Shown: positions 30,819-39,802 of the stretch, in pieces
Numbering within the stretch: the stretch's first letter is position 1
Layout: each line of letters starts with the position of its first letter
Assembly: GCA_023212725.1 (NCBI GenBank)
Contig: JALBYF010000084.1
Location: forward strand, 1-64,000
DNA length: 64,000 nucleotides
DNA from: Tranzscheliella williamsii
Taxonomy: Eukaryota > Basidiomycota > Ustilaginomycetes > Ustilaginales > Ustilaginaceae
Direction: 5' to 3'
Notes under the pieces: model-generated
What the model saw: only the letters and a program-made list of their open reading frames with translations
Database searches by the model: none
Told to the model about the DNA's origin: nothing
Translations under genes and position numbers: made by a program

Positions 30819-32670
30819 TTAGCATTGCTTGGCATAGCCTTTGGCCTTGACGCCGGTGCCAGGGGGGAGGCCGGCGCGGTGCTTGTCGTGGGCGGCATTG
30901 TCGTGGCTGCTCGTTTTTTTAGCGTCTTGTTGCTTGGTGGTGGAGTTGCGCTGGGTAGGATCGGCGGCCGGGTGGGACTTGGAGTGATTGCTGGAAAGCT
31001 CGGCCAGCTTGCGGAAACCGCCTGGGCCGGCATCCTGCTCGAGACTCTCGGTGATGGTGATGATGTCGTAGACGAGCTGTTCGATCATAGTCTCGCTAAG
31101 GTTTTCGCGGACGACCACACGCAGAATGTCGATCTCCTCCAGGTCGGGCGAGAGATTGTAGTTGGGGACGATCCAGCCCTTAGCACGGAGAAGCGTCTGC
31201 ATCCATCGCTGCTCCAGCCCGGCGTTGCGCTTCCGGAAGTCTTCCGACCAGCGGAAAGAGACCACAGGCAATCCTGGTGTATAATACTCTGCTGAGGTGT
31301 TGCTCACGGCACCCACCTTAACGGCAGCCTCGTGAACCACGCCGGTGGTGGAGACGGGCTTGTGGATGTCGGAGAGTACCTCGTAGTATCCCGACTTTTC
31401 CAAGGCTCGCGAGAGCAGCCTAGCATTTTGCAGGTCGGCCTGCATGACGTCTCGGTACCCCTCGTACCCAAGATTGACAAAGTTGAAGAGCTGTCCGATG
31501 ACGGGATGCGCGGGCCGGCTGAAGTTAAGGCCAAAGGAGTACTCAACCGAGCCCAGGTAGTGAAGCTCAAAGATCAGCTCCTTCGGCACCATATCGGACG
31601 ATCGGAAGATGATCCAACCCAGACCAGGATACACCATGCCGAATTTGTGTCCAGAGGTGTTGATGCTCTTGACTCGGGGCAGTTCGAAGCTCCACTTGAG
31701 CTCAGGCGTGGCAAAGGGAGCCACCATTGCGCCCGAGGCTCCGTCAACGTGGATAGGAATGTCAAGGCCAGTCTTGGCCTGATACTCGTCGAGCAGCTTG
31801 CTCATGCCCTCCACATCTTCGTAGTGGCCCGTGTAGGTGCTTCCGAGGATGACTACCACGCAAATGGTGTTCTCATCAACCATGTCGATGGCCTTGTGGA
31901 TGTCGAGACAATATTTGCTCTCGTGGGAAATGGGAACTAGACGCTCCTCTACATCAAAGTAGCGTGCAAACTTCTCGATGGCGACTTGGGCATTGCTACC
32001 GAATACCATGTTGGGGCCAGGCTCCTTGAAGCTCTTGCCCTCAGCCTTCTTGCGCGCCTGCCATCGCTTCTTTGCAGCTAGACAGGCAAGCATAATAGCC
32101 TCGGAAGACCCAGTGGTAGCGACGCCCATAGCTGGTTGTCGCTTGCCGTTCTCGTCGGTTTCCTTGGGTGCCTTCCATAGATCAGCAAGCATCGAGATGC
32201 AGCGGGCGTGCATCGACATGGTGGCCGGGTACTCGTCCTGGTCGCAGAGGTTGATGTTAATGGTTTCCGACATAAGCTTGGTGGCCTCTTGCGGCATCCA
32301 AGTATGGACGAACGAGGCAAGGTTCAGCGTCGGCTTACCGTCTAAGCTGAGCTCAGCGTTGAGTAGCTACACGCAGTAGAGACACCGGTTCGGCAAGAGT
32401 TGATCAGCAAAAGCTCGCCGCACCAAGTAAAGGGGTTGGATCGACTGCCAACAAACTCACCTCATAAGCTGCCTGGGCAGGAATCCCCGTCTTGGGAAGC
32501 TGGTACTTTGGAATGGCATCCGTGACATATCGTCCAGCATGCGCACCACTGTGGTAGGCCGTGGAGTTCTTACCTCCTGCATGGTCGAGGAGGCCCAGAA
32601 TGGGATGGTCAGCCGCCTCCTGAATCAGCTCCTCGGGGTCAATGTGTTTACTAAGGGACATCTTGGTCAT
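30819..32670 (-). CDS. GAD1: Glutamate decarboxylase, two exons
   Basis: A PLP-dependent enzyme converting glutamate to GABA, the entry to the GABA shunt, in the cytosol. Exon 1 (32461-32670) encodes 70 residues. A 94-bp intron (32367-32460, GTGAGT donor, TGTAG acceptor, phase 0) precedes exon 2 (30819-32366), which resumes LLNAELSLDGKPTLNLASF. Total is 585 residues. Group II decarboxylase marks: INLCDQDEYP, GVATTGSSEAIMLACLAAKK, IHVDGASGAMVAPF, and the PLP lysine (about residue 311) in INTSGHKFGMVYPGLGW. The C-terminus has about 60 extra Lys/His/Ser-rich residues that look disordered. Confidence 0.96.
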
Positions 32671-33442
32671 TCAACCGGGCGGGTCTGGTTGAAAAGAGGT
32701 AGGAAGGGATGGAGGCAGAAGGGACGCGCCGATGAGAACGTGACAAGCTGGGGCTTATGTACCAAAGGGGCTGCCAATTGAAAGGCCATATTGTATGCAT
32801 GTGTAGTCATCTGCTGTTCACATCGAGACTCGCACTTCCATGATGCTGCAGTACGTGGGTAAGCATCGGAGTGCCATTAATGGAATGTCATTACCGTTAT
32901 CAACGGCCGAGCTGCGATGCTTATGCCTGGTACGTGCGCAAGCAGTACATCATCGAGGCGAAGGTCGGCCTCCCCTTGACTAATTATATTGTTGTGAATG
33001 TCTGGTCGTAGTGCCGCTGCCGAGCGTCGCTGGACAACGGGCGCGGCAGAGCAGGCTACCACCTCTACTATGTGCTATTTCGAGTGAAGTCGCTCCGACT
33101 TGACAGGCTGTCTTCGCTTATACCTCTGATGCGTCAAGGCTACGGCACGTAGGTGGCACATTTGGTGTAATCATGACGCAGATGTGCATTCATACCAACG
33201 TGGTTGCCGGCGGGCCGAGGCGGCAACGCCACAATCTAACAAGACTCATCATCCGGTTTTCCAGAGTGAGCCATGTCCGGCCGAGAGTCGCCGCGTTTGA
33301 TCTGACGTTGTTGCTCTGGCCCGTAACCATTTTACTGACGACCACCATCTCCAACCGGAGTAACAAGCCGAGTTTACTCGTTGCGCTCGAAATCTCCCTA
33401 TTCACTCACCATCTCTCAACTTCTTCGTGCGCTAAGCACAAG
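32671..33442. other. Intergenic region, GAD promoter to pseudogene island
   Basis: 772 bp. The left end is the GAD promoter side. Nothing coding was recognised before the ATG at 33443 that opens the broken gene. Confidence 0.5.
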
Positions 33443-35490
33443 ATGCTGCTCTCGGACGTTGCGTCACTGCCCTGGGTTGAGAGCAGCGAAGTAGCACGGG
33501 AGCTGGTGGAACTTTTTTGACGAGGCCTCACCGTTCGCCCACCCGATACATCCGGGGTTCCACAACGCCTTCCTGCGTTACCTCAAGAAATACGGAGCAA
33601 CAATTACCGACCAGCATGACATAATTGACGTATATCTTCGTTTGCAACAAAGCTATTCTGACGCTCACATCATCTCTCCTCCAAAATTGGCTCCGCGAAG
33701 CAGTCAGGGTAGCGCTCATTCTGGTGACTCAGACGGAACCCGGGAGTTGAACACAAGAGCGTGGAAGCGGGAGACCGAGTGGAAACGGTCGGTTGCTTGG
33801 ACATCCGCTACTGCAAACTTTCAGACGGTGATGGAGCAACTCAAGAACAAAGGAAACAGCGAGCGTCTACAGATGAGTATTAATCTGCTCCAATTTACCC
33901 TGAAGACTGCCGAACTCGAAGGAATCACAAAGCAATCCATCAAAACCCTACCTGATGCATCCGATTTACTCCTTGAGACATCAGAAAAGAGCCATGACAA
34001 AAAGCCTTCCATCCTCCTTGCCGAATTCCTGTTGCGCTTGCAAAGATGGGCGCCTTCCTTGCCACAAATGGCATCTGCCTCAGGAACAGATCTCCTTGTA
34101 CACCTCAAACACTACTTCAACAAATCCTTCTTAGGGAGTGCTCCGCACAGGCTTCACAAGTTTGTTCGAGCTACACAAGAGAACCTGAAGAATTTCAGTC
34201 AACAAGATGGGATTAAAGGTCCACAAAAGCCTTATTACTGTCTTGGCTGCACGTAGCAGCTACCAAGCTACAGAAGTCAACACCCGAAACCCGAGTCAGT
34301 CTGCAGCGCAGCTGGCTGAAGTTTGAAGACAGGGCAGCACAACACTCCTTTTTCAAGGAGGTTGTCTCATCAGCAGATGATCTCAGGGAAAGCTTTGCGG
34401 AGGAGCAGAGGTACCTTGGCCTTGCTGATTGCCGTCGCAGAAAAGCTGCCACGTTTGAAGTTGATGAAGACAATACCGAGGATTTTTATAGCTGTGTTGG
34501 GTCTCACTTCCTGAAAGGCCCAACACAATTGTATGGTGATACGCTGGTCAATTTGTACGGGCAGGAACAAAACGAAGAACAAACTGAAGAGGAGCTGATC
34601 ATTGCATATGTTGCTGTGGACGAATGTATCAAGCTCATCAAAACGATCGGTGGTAGCAGTACCCAGAAGCGGGTGGTTGATTTTTTGGCCTCCATGCGCT
34701 GAGCATGGTGTTACCTCGATGAAGCACATCCCTCAGTCAAATTCTGGCTGCTACTTCTCAGTACGAATAGTGGCGCTGCTGAGCTGGCAAAACCGCTTTC
34801 TGTCGCACAGTCATTCTGCGAGATTGAAACAACACCAATTCCAGTGTTTATAGCGACTGGGTTTGACGTAATGTGTGCTCGTCAAGACGCCCTGCGCAAG
34901 GCAGCCGATGCATCTGCGTTTGAGCACATTTGCTGTTACAGTCATCCCCTGTGGCAAGTGCAACGTAGAGAAGATTTTTGGCTGAACGCTCAGGCAAAGC
35001 TTTTAAACTCGACAAGGCTCGACATGGGTGATCGCAATCACCTATTCAACATTCTTGCGTCATGCTTTGCGGTTGAACTGGTGAACACTCACCATACTGA
35101 GAGCACTGGCCTTGCCGCATCTCTTGCAACTGCAGGAGTCGACAAACATATGCGGATCCTGTGTCAAGTCACAGAGGAGCGGACCATGGTCGTTGCTGCT
35201 TTGTCTGAGCCCGTCCTTGGGCTGATTGCAAACAATATCATGATTGAACCAAGGGGACCGGCGATGAAGCGCTCTGCAAGATACAAGGCAATCCTCCAAA
35301 ACAGCCAAAACCAGCTGTTCCTTTCCAAAGATCTGTTCGAGAATCTGGGAAGCTACAGGGAGCTCTTCGCCAGGATTCTTCTGTCATCGGCCTGGGACAC
35401 AAACAAGTATCTCAAGTGCTTGGGGATGTGTTGGAACTTTAGTGCTATGGGCACCCAAGTCCTAACAGTCCGGCACCACGGTGAAGGTCC
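33443..35490 (+). pseudogene. Broken gene resembling fungal Crinkler-RHS-type (CR) P-loop family proteins
   Basis: I see a long coding relic in pieces. An ATG frame runs 33443-33520. A second frame is open from about 33519 to 34256, the two meeting at a run of six T (33513-33518). A third frame is open from about 34232 to a TGA at 34700-34702. The same frame then continues open to 35668, but homology-like sequence seems to end near 35490. Recognisable pieces: IIAYVAVDECIKLI (a Walker-B-like hydrophobic-DE motif), FWLLLLSTNSG, a PVFIATGFD segment, HICCYSHPLWQV, HMRILCQVTEE followed by ALSEPVLGL, and YRELFARILLSSAWD. This order resembles a large, mostly unnamed agaricomycete family that has been linked to CR-type effectors (family recalled, not searched). 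I see no intact Walker A. Three lesions make it a pseudogene as it stands. The right end abuts LTR-like sequence. Confidence 0.5.
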
Positions 35491-35951
35491 CGGGTACCTT
35501 GGACCGATAACTCCGATATATTTACCAAGTACCAAGACACTGGTACAAACAACCGGTGGGAGAACCCGACAAACATTTCCACATGAAAGGTGCTGCCACA
35601 GCTCAACACACTCTACAACAATGATCCGTGAAAGACCCAGGCCCATGGAGTTACAAGCCCGGAGATAGGACCGGCTCACCGGGGAGAATGGTCAAGGTAT
35701 CCGAGCCATCGGCCCAAGCAAGGTCTCCCTAGAGCAAGCACCCAATCCTACAACGATAGGACTGGGTACCCATATCCTATGAGCATCTCCTATGACTATC
35801 TCACACTCTGCCTACACGACAAGATAAGTATAAGCTATATAAAGGACACCAAAGTACGAGACAATGTATGGTAGTCCTATCAATCTAGATCACTCTGCAC
35901 TAGCCCGAATCCTCACACAACTGTGCCTAGTTAAGTCCCTGTTGCTCCTAC
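35491..35951. mobile_element. Probable degenerate LTR-type sequence, left part
   Basis: Composition and signals change after the pseudogene. A TATATAAA box lies at 35836-35843, and downstream is a segment ending in the 27-bp sequence that recurs at 36317. Just after that second copy is CCCCTTACGTCACAG (36344-36358), whose inverse resembles a TGTGACG-type LTR end. I infer an older LTR interrupted by the element at 35952-36316, but I could not find its 5' terminus. Confidence 0.35.
35925..35951. repeat. 27-bp direct repeat, copy A
   Basis: GCCTAGTTAAGTCCCTGTTG followed by CTCCTAC. It is identical to copy B at 36317-36343. It lies directly against the left end of the LTR-like element. Confidence 0.95.
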
Positions 35952-36316
35952 TGTTACGCCCCAGGGTCTGATAACCTCTGGTGCTGGGTAGCTCACCGGG
36001 GGGCACCGGTGGCAGGGGTGAGGCTGGGACGCGCGGTGGGTTGCCGCTACGAGAGGCCGGTCACTGGCGGGAGCAGGAAGGCTCCAGGTCGTATACTTGA
36101 TCCACTGAGTAGCAGTAGACTAAATACATTCGACCCCCGGTCGACTGTCGGGCTGGGTGAGGGGAGAGACTATATACAGGCGACCGACAATCCACCACAC
36201 GCATGCAAGGCGACCTGCGTGTAACCCACGTTGCGCATGGGCCAAGTTCGGGGGCGGAAGCGCGGATGGGTACTTCCCCAAACTTCGGGAGCCGACCCAC
36301 TCTGTCGGCCGTAACA
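35952..36316. mobile_element. 365-bp solo-LTR-like element with TGTTACG/CGTAACA termini
   Basis: It begins TGTTACGCC (35952) and ends GGCCGTAACA (36316). The terminal 7 bases are perfect inverted repeats with the TG...CA ends of retroviral-type LTRs. It contains a TATATA-like box around 36169-36175 and no coding capacity. Perfect 27-bp direct repeats abut both ends. It could be a solo LTR or a small non-autonomous element; the family is not recognised. Confidence 0.6.
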
Positions 36317-36343
36317 GCCTAGTTAAGTCCCTGTTGCTCCTAC
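36317..36343. repeat. 27-bp direct repeat, copy B
   Basis: A perfect copy of 35925-35951, directly against the right terminus of the LTR-like element. Confidence 0.95.
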
Positions 36344-36399
36344 CCCCTTACGTCACAGTACCCATCTCCTGGACAAGTACGCTGGGTCCCCTCTCCCTC

Positions 36400-36706
36400 T
36401 GCTAAGTCACATACCATGCCACAGCGCCATGCTCTGCCGACAGATTCGTGCAGATCTTGGTATACAATCTCTCAAGCACCCTGGTAACCCCTGGACTTGA
36501 ACCCATTAGAAAACATCTGGGGTATTCTCAAGGCCTGCATAGCCAAGTGCACACAACTGCCCTCCTCCCGAGCTGCATTCTACGCGGTTGTGCAGGAGGT
36601 TTGGGAAAAGGAGATTACACTTGACATGATCAATGCATGCATTGATTCAATGCACAAGCGATGCGCACTGGTGCAGAAAAACTCTGGCCAGTCCCTGGAT
36701 TACTAA
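36400..36706 (+). mobile_element. Tc1/mariner-type transposase remnant (C-terminal DDE end)
   Basis: The frame ending at 36706 encodes LDLNPLENIWGILKACIAKC, the hallmark DLNPIENxW motif around the last catalytic acidic residue of Tc1/mariner (DDE_3) transposases, then about 50 more residues and a TAA. Just upstream, in a different frame (from about 36450), the bases read GIQSLKHPGNP, the expected preceding segment, so a frameshift and an in-frame stop separate them. The N-terminal DNA-binding and first catalytic parts are absent. This is a dead fragment; inverted terminal repeats were not identified. Confidence 0.75.
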
Positions 36707-37016
36707 ACTGTATACATAACTACCTTTGCAATACTAAGTAAACTTCTTCACAGCGTGCAAAGTTTGGGTTCCGAATCCTGCAAGGGGGTGCAGAACCTCA
36801 GCCCAGAAGAGGTGGTGTAAATTTGGATGAGCGCGTGCACAATTTTCGCGATGGCAATCTTTATGAACCGGTACTGATAGATACTGATCTGTGAACGGCT
36901 AGGATCCAGTTTAGAGATCCGGTAAAAGTAAGGAAGTGTAATGGTTCCAGGCCTGTCTGCAGAGGTCAAGAAAGAACTTGACGCTATGCGGGAGAATGAG
37001 CAACGGTGGCACGCGA
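36707..37016. other. Flank of transposase remnant
   Basis: 310 bp between the transposase stop and the 3' end of the secreted-protein gene. It may include the 3' end of the transposon. No gene was seen. Confidence 0.45.
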
Positions 37017-37556
37017 TCAGAGAAGGACAGTGGCGGCAATCAGCGCACCGCCAAGCAGGGCGATGATGTTGAAGCCGGCAGACCCAGTGGCAACGTTGCT
37101 AGAGCCGGAAGACGAATCAGAGCCAGTGTTACTGTTCAGACCGTCGAGGCCGATGCTGCTGTTCCCGCTGGCGTTAGTTCCGCTGCCGGCGCTACCGCTG
37201 CTACTGCTCTGAGTCGCGGAAGAACTGAGAGTCCTTATGGCGTTGGCTCCGTTGGCAGCACTGCTCCCGCTGTTGCCTTGGAATGCGTTCGCCGCTCCTG
37301 CTGCAGCGAGGCTAGAGAGGTATTGCGAGTCGAGCGACGTGTAGGTAGCCAGTGCCGGGGTGAAAGCAGGTTTGGTGACCGGTGCGTTTTGCGTCTCGGT
37401 TTTGACGCTCGCCTGAGCGGTCGCGCAGCTACCAAATTCTACGCACGCGTCTTGACCGTTGTTGGTCGATAGTTGCGCCGTTGCCAGGTGCACGGTTGAA
37501 ATGAGAAGCAGGACAAGGAGCGCGGCTAGCGACCGTGGAGACGAGGATGTGAACAT
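37017..37556 (-). CDS. Small secreted Ser-rich protein, probably GPI-anchored
   Basis: A 179-residue protein. It starts with a clear signal peptide (MFTSSSPRSLAALLVLLLIS ending near ATAQ), followed by a short region with two cysteines (ACVEFGSCATAQ). A Ser/Gly/Asn/Ala-rich linker with N-glycosylation sites comes next. The C-terminal hydrophobic tail (FNIIALLGGALIAATVLL) directly precedes the stop. Signal peptide plus C-terminal hydrophobic tail after a small-residue stretch is the usual layout of a GPI-anchored cell-surface protein. I recognise no enzyme domain. Its position beside the transposon island is typical of fast-evolving surface or effector-like genes in smuts, but that role is not shown by the sequence. 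Confidence 0.75.
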   Translation of the reverse strand: MFTSSSPRSLAALLVLLLISTVHLATAQLSTNNGQDACVEFGSCATAQASVKTETQNAPVTKPAFTPALATYTSLDSQYLSSLAAAGAANAFQGNSGSSAANGANAIRTLSSSATQSSSSGSAGSGTNASGNSSIGLDGLNSNTGSDSSSGSSNVATGSAGFNIIALLGGALIAATVLL

Positions 37557-38545
37557 GGTTTTATCCGCCTAGCAGGGACTTGATCCGGGGTAGCGCGACG
37601 TGGGTTGGCCGTGGTCTGACGTAGGCGGCTGCAGTGCGTCTGTGAGTTGGGCTGGTTGTAGTCAAGAATAGGCCCTGATAGGACGTTGGTGGGCGCGTCG
37701 GAGGTGAGAGTCGAAGTCAGAGCCAGAGATGGTGGGGCCTACGCAGGATGCTGGACGGGTGGGGCACGGCCACGGCATATCAGAGAGAAGCGCCATGAGC
37801 CCGCCCTCATCAGGCACAGATTGTGACTGCCGTTTGAAGGGGGAGTGGTAAGCCGAGTCTAGACCCGGCCACCTCACCCGCCTTAGCCTTATGCATAGAT
37901 TCAAACCCGTGATTGTCTGTCCGCCAGTTTCAATTTCTTTTTCAGGTTCTTCTTTCTGTCCTTTCAAATTGTCGAAAAATACGGCAGAGACGAGCTAGTG
38001 TTTCAGACACCGAAACCGTTTGATGTGGGGAAACAATCAAAAGTCCAAACTAATGTGAATCGACGATGCATCGGCAAGTCTCCCCCCCACTTCGCATGTG
38101 ATATCCAGCTTGTTCAATTTGACTTCACTTTTATGTGAATCGGGATCGGGTCAAAGAGGCAAAAGATCGGGTTGACCTACACGCCTTCGTGTGCTCCCGT
38201 TTGCTACAAGAGCTGATGATGCACTGCTGTCTCTTCATCACTCCGATGCCATCTGACTCGCAGCATGCAATGGCACTTTTTGTGTACTCTAGGCTTTCAT
38301 GGGCAATGCCGCCTTTCGTACATGGTCGGAAGGCTCTCTTCCGCCCTTCCGCGGAGCACAGGCGCCAGCTTGGTCTTAATGTGAGAGGACCTGTCAACAT
38401 CACGTTCATTAGATTGACTGAGCCTGGCAGAGCTGACCGTTGCAATTTTAACACCACAAAGCGATTGAGGTTCCTGTCTTGCCTGTAATCCTTCTACGTC
38501 TATCACCCAATATTTCGGGACATCTAAACAAGAAACGAGATCGCA
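37557..38545. other. Divergent intergenic region
   Basis: 989 bp between the divergent starts of the secreted and membrane protein genes. It is more AT-rich than its surroundings. A 117-codon open frame at 38135-38488 has no supporting features and was not called. Confidence 0.5.
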
Positions 38546-39211
38546 ATGGCAACCGGGGCTGTTGTGGGAGCTATACTCGGCGTGCTTGCTGGTCTTGCGG
38601 TTCTGGTGGCTGTCGTCCTCGTCATAATCAACTCCAGCGTCGCGGGCGACGTGTATAGAGACGGCTCAGGAGCTGTGGCCACACACGACGCAGCGGCTGA
38701 CGAGGGCACCCCTGCTGCTACCTGCAAAGACGGGAGTCTGCCGATGCATGGCGATGGGGTCTTGGCCAGCGGCGAGTGGTCGGGCGCGCAGCTGTATGCC
38801 GAGTACACTTCGCAAGTAGGCGTTGCCTCGGACAGACCGCAGTATGTCGTCTTCAACACCGCGCTGAACCAAATCGAGTTCAAGCCCGCGCCTGCCGCTG
38901 ACGCTCCGTATCTAAAAATCCATCCCGACGGCAAGGCTGAGCTGGTCAAGGCGCCCGGAAAAGCCCAGCCGCAGCCGCAGCCGCAGCCACAGTCGTCAGG
39001 GCAAGCTAAAGGCAAGGCAGCTGGAGGGTCGACAGGAGACGAGACGAATAAGGCCAGCCAGAGCGCAGACGCGGGCGCAAACACGCAGCAGAAGAACGCG
39101 GGCAAGCCGCCGAAGGAGCAAGCAAACAAAAGCGACGGCGCGCAGCAGAAGAAAAGTGCTGGCGGTCAAGCAGAAGGTACCGGTGCCACTGGTGGGGCGT
39201 CTTCCAGGTGA
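38546..39211 (+). CDS. Small single-pass membrane protein, function unknown
   Basis: 221 residues as an unspliced frame. An N-terminal hydrophobic segment (GAVVGAILGVLAGLAVLVAVVLVII) starts at residue 4 and has no obvious cleavage site, so it is probably a signal anchor. Then comes a globular part of about 100 residues (GEWSGAQLYAEYTSQ, PQYVVFNTALNQIEF, YLKIHPDGKAELV), a (QP)n run and a Lys/Gln/Gly-rich disordered tail. No family was recognised. The last codons read CCAG|GTGAGTGAG, so a strong splice donor at 39208 overlaps the stop codon. If spliced to an acceptor at 39480 or 39531, the C-terminus would be replaced by a short Cys/His-rich tail ending at 39583. Confidence 0.55.
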   Translation: MATGAVVGAILGVLAGLAVLVAVVLVIINSSVAGDVYRDGSGAVATHDAAADEGTPAATCKDGSLPMHGDGVLASGEWSGAQLYAEYTSQVGVASDRPQYVVFNTALNQIEFKPAPAADAPYLKIHPDGKAELVKAPGKAQPQPQPQPQSSGQAKGKAAGGSTGDETNKASQSADAGANTQQKNAGKPPKEQANKSDGAQQKKSAGGQAEGTGATGGASSR

Positions 39212-39802
39212 GTGAGGGGCACGGGCGCGATAGTTGGGTCGCATACTCACACGTGTGCCTCCACGCTGCCGACACACGGATCGGGTCCGGGCGCGACCAG
39301 TCGCAAGCCGGGGATGGACGGGCGGGTCGAGCTGGGTGAGATCTTGCGAGCCCCGGGAGTCGTTCCGTGCGCTGCAGGCGCGGTGGAGGCAGCGCCGGCC
39401 GCGGTCGCCACCTGCCCCTGCGCGACCGTGCTCCATACCAAGCGTGCACCCACCCACCACCCTTGTATACACCCCTGCAGGCCTCACCATGCTTACAACA
39501 ACTGCTCCCATACTTGCCACCACTCACACAGGCCGTGCTGCGCAAGTGTGTGCAGTCACTGCGGCTACACCGAATACACCTAAACAGATCCACGCAGCAG
39601 AGGCATGCTCCACCCCTCGCGCACTCTGCCCGCCAGACATGGCACACCTTCCATCGCCGGTTCGACCACACGCCTCGGCTTACTCAACTGCTGCTACTAA
39701 CTATGTAGATGCGTATTGTAGATGCGTATTGTAGTTGCAATGCGGTGGCGAAGAGCTGTCTTCCAGAGTGATGCGTTCGGGGTGTGAGGAGGAAGGGTTG
39801 TC
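39212..39802. other. Convergent 3' region, possible extra exon
   Basis: 591 bp between the membrane protein stop and the MTHFR stop. It contains a possible alternative last exon (39481-39583) for the upstream gene. A duplicated TATTGTAGATGCG-type sequence lies around 39705-39735. Nothing else was recognised. Confidence 0.4.

Noticed and set aside
38135..38488. 117-codon open frame between the secreted and membrane protein genes
   Set aside because: No family motif, no signal or membrane feature, composition like the surrounding non-coding DNA.
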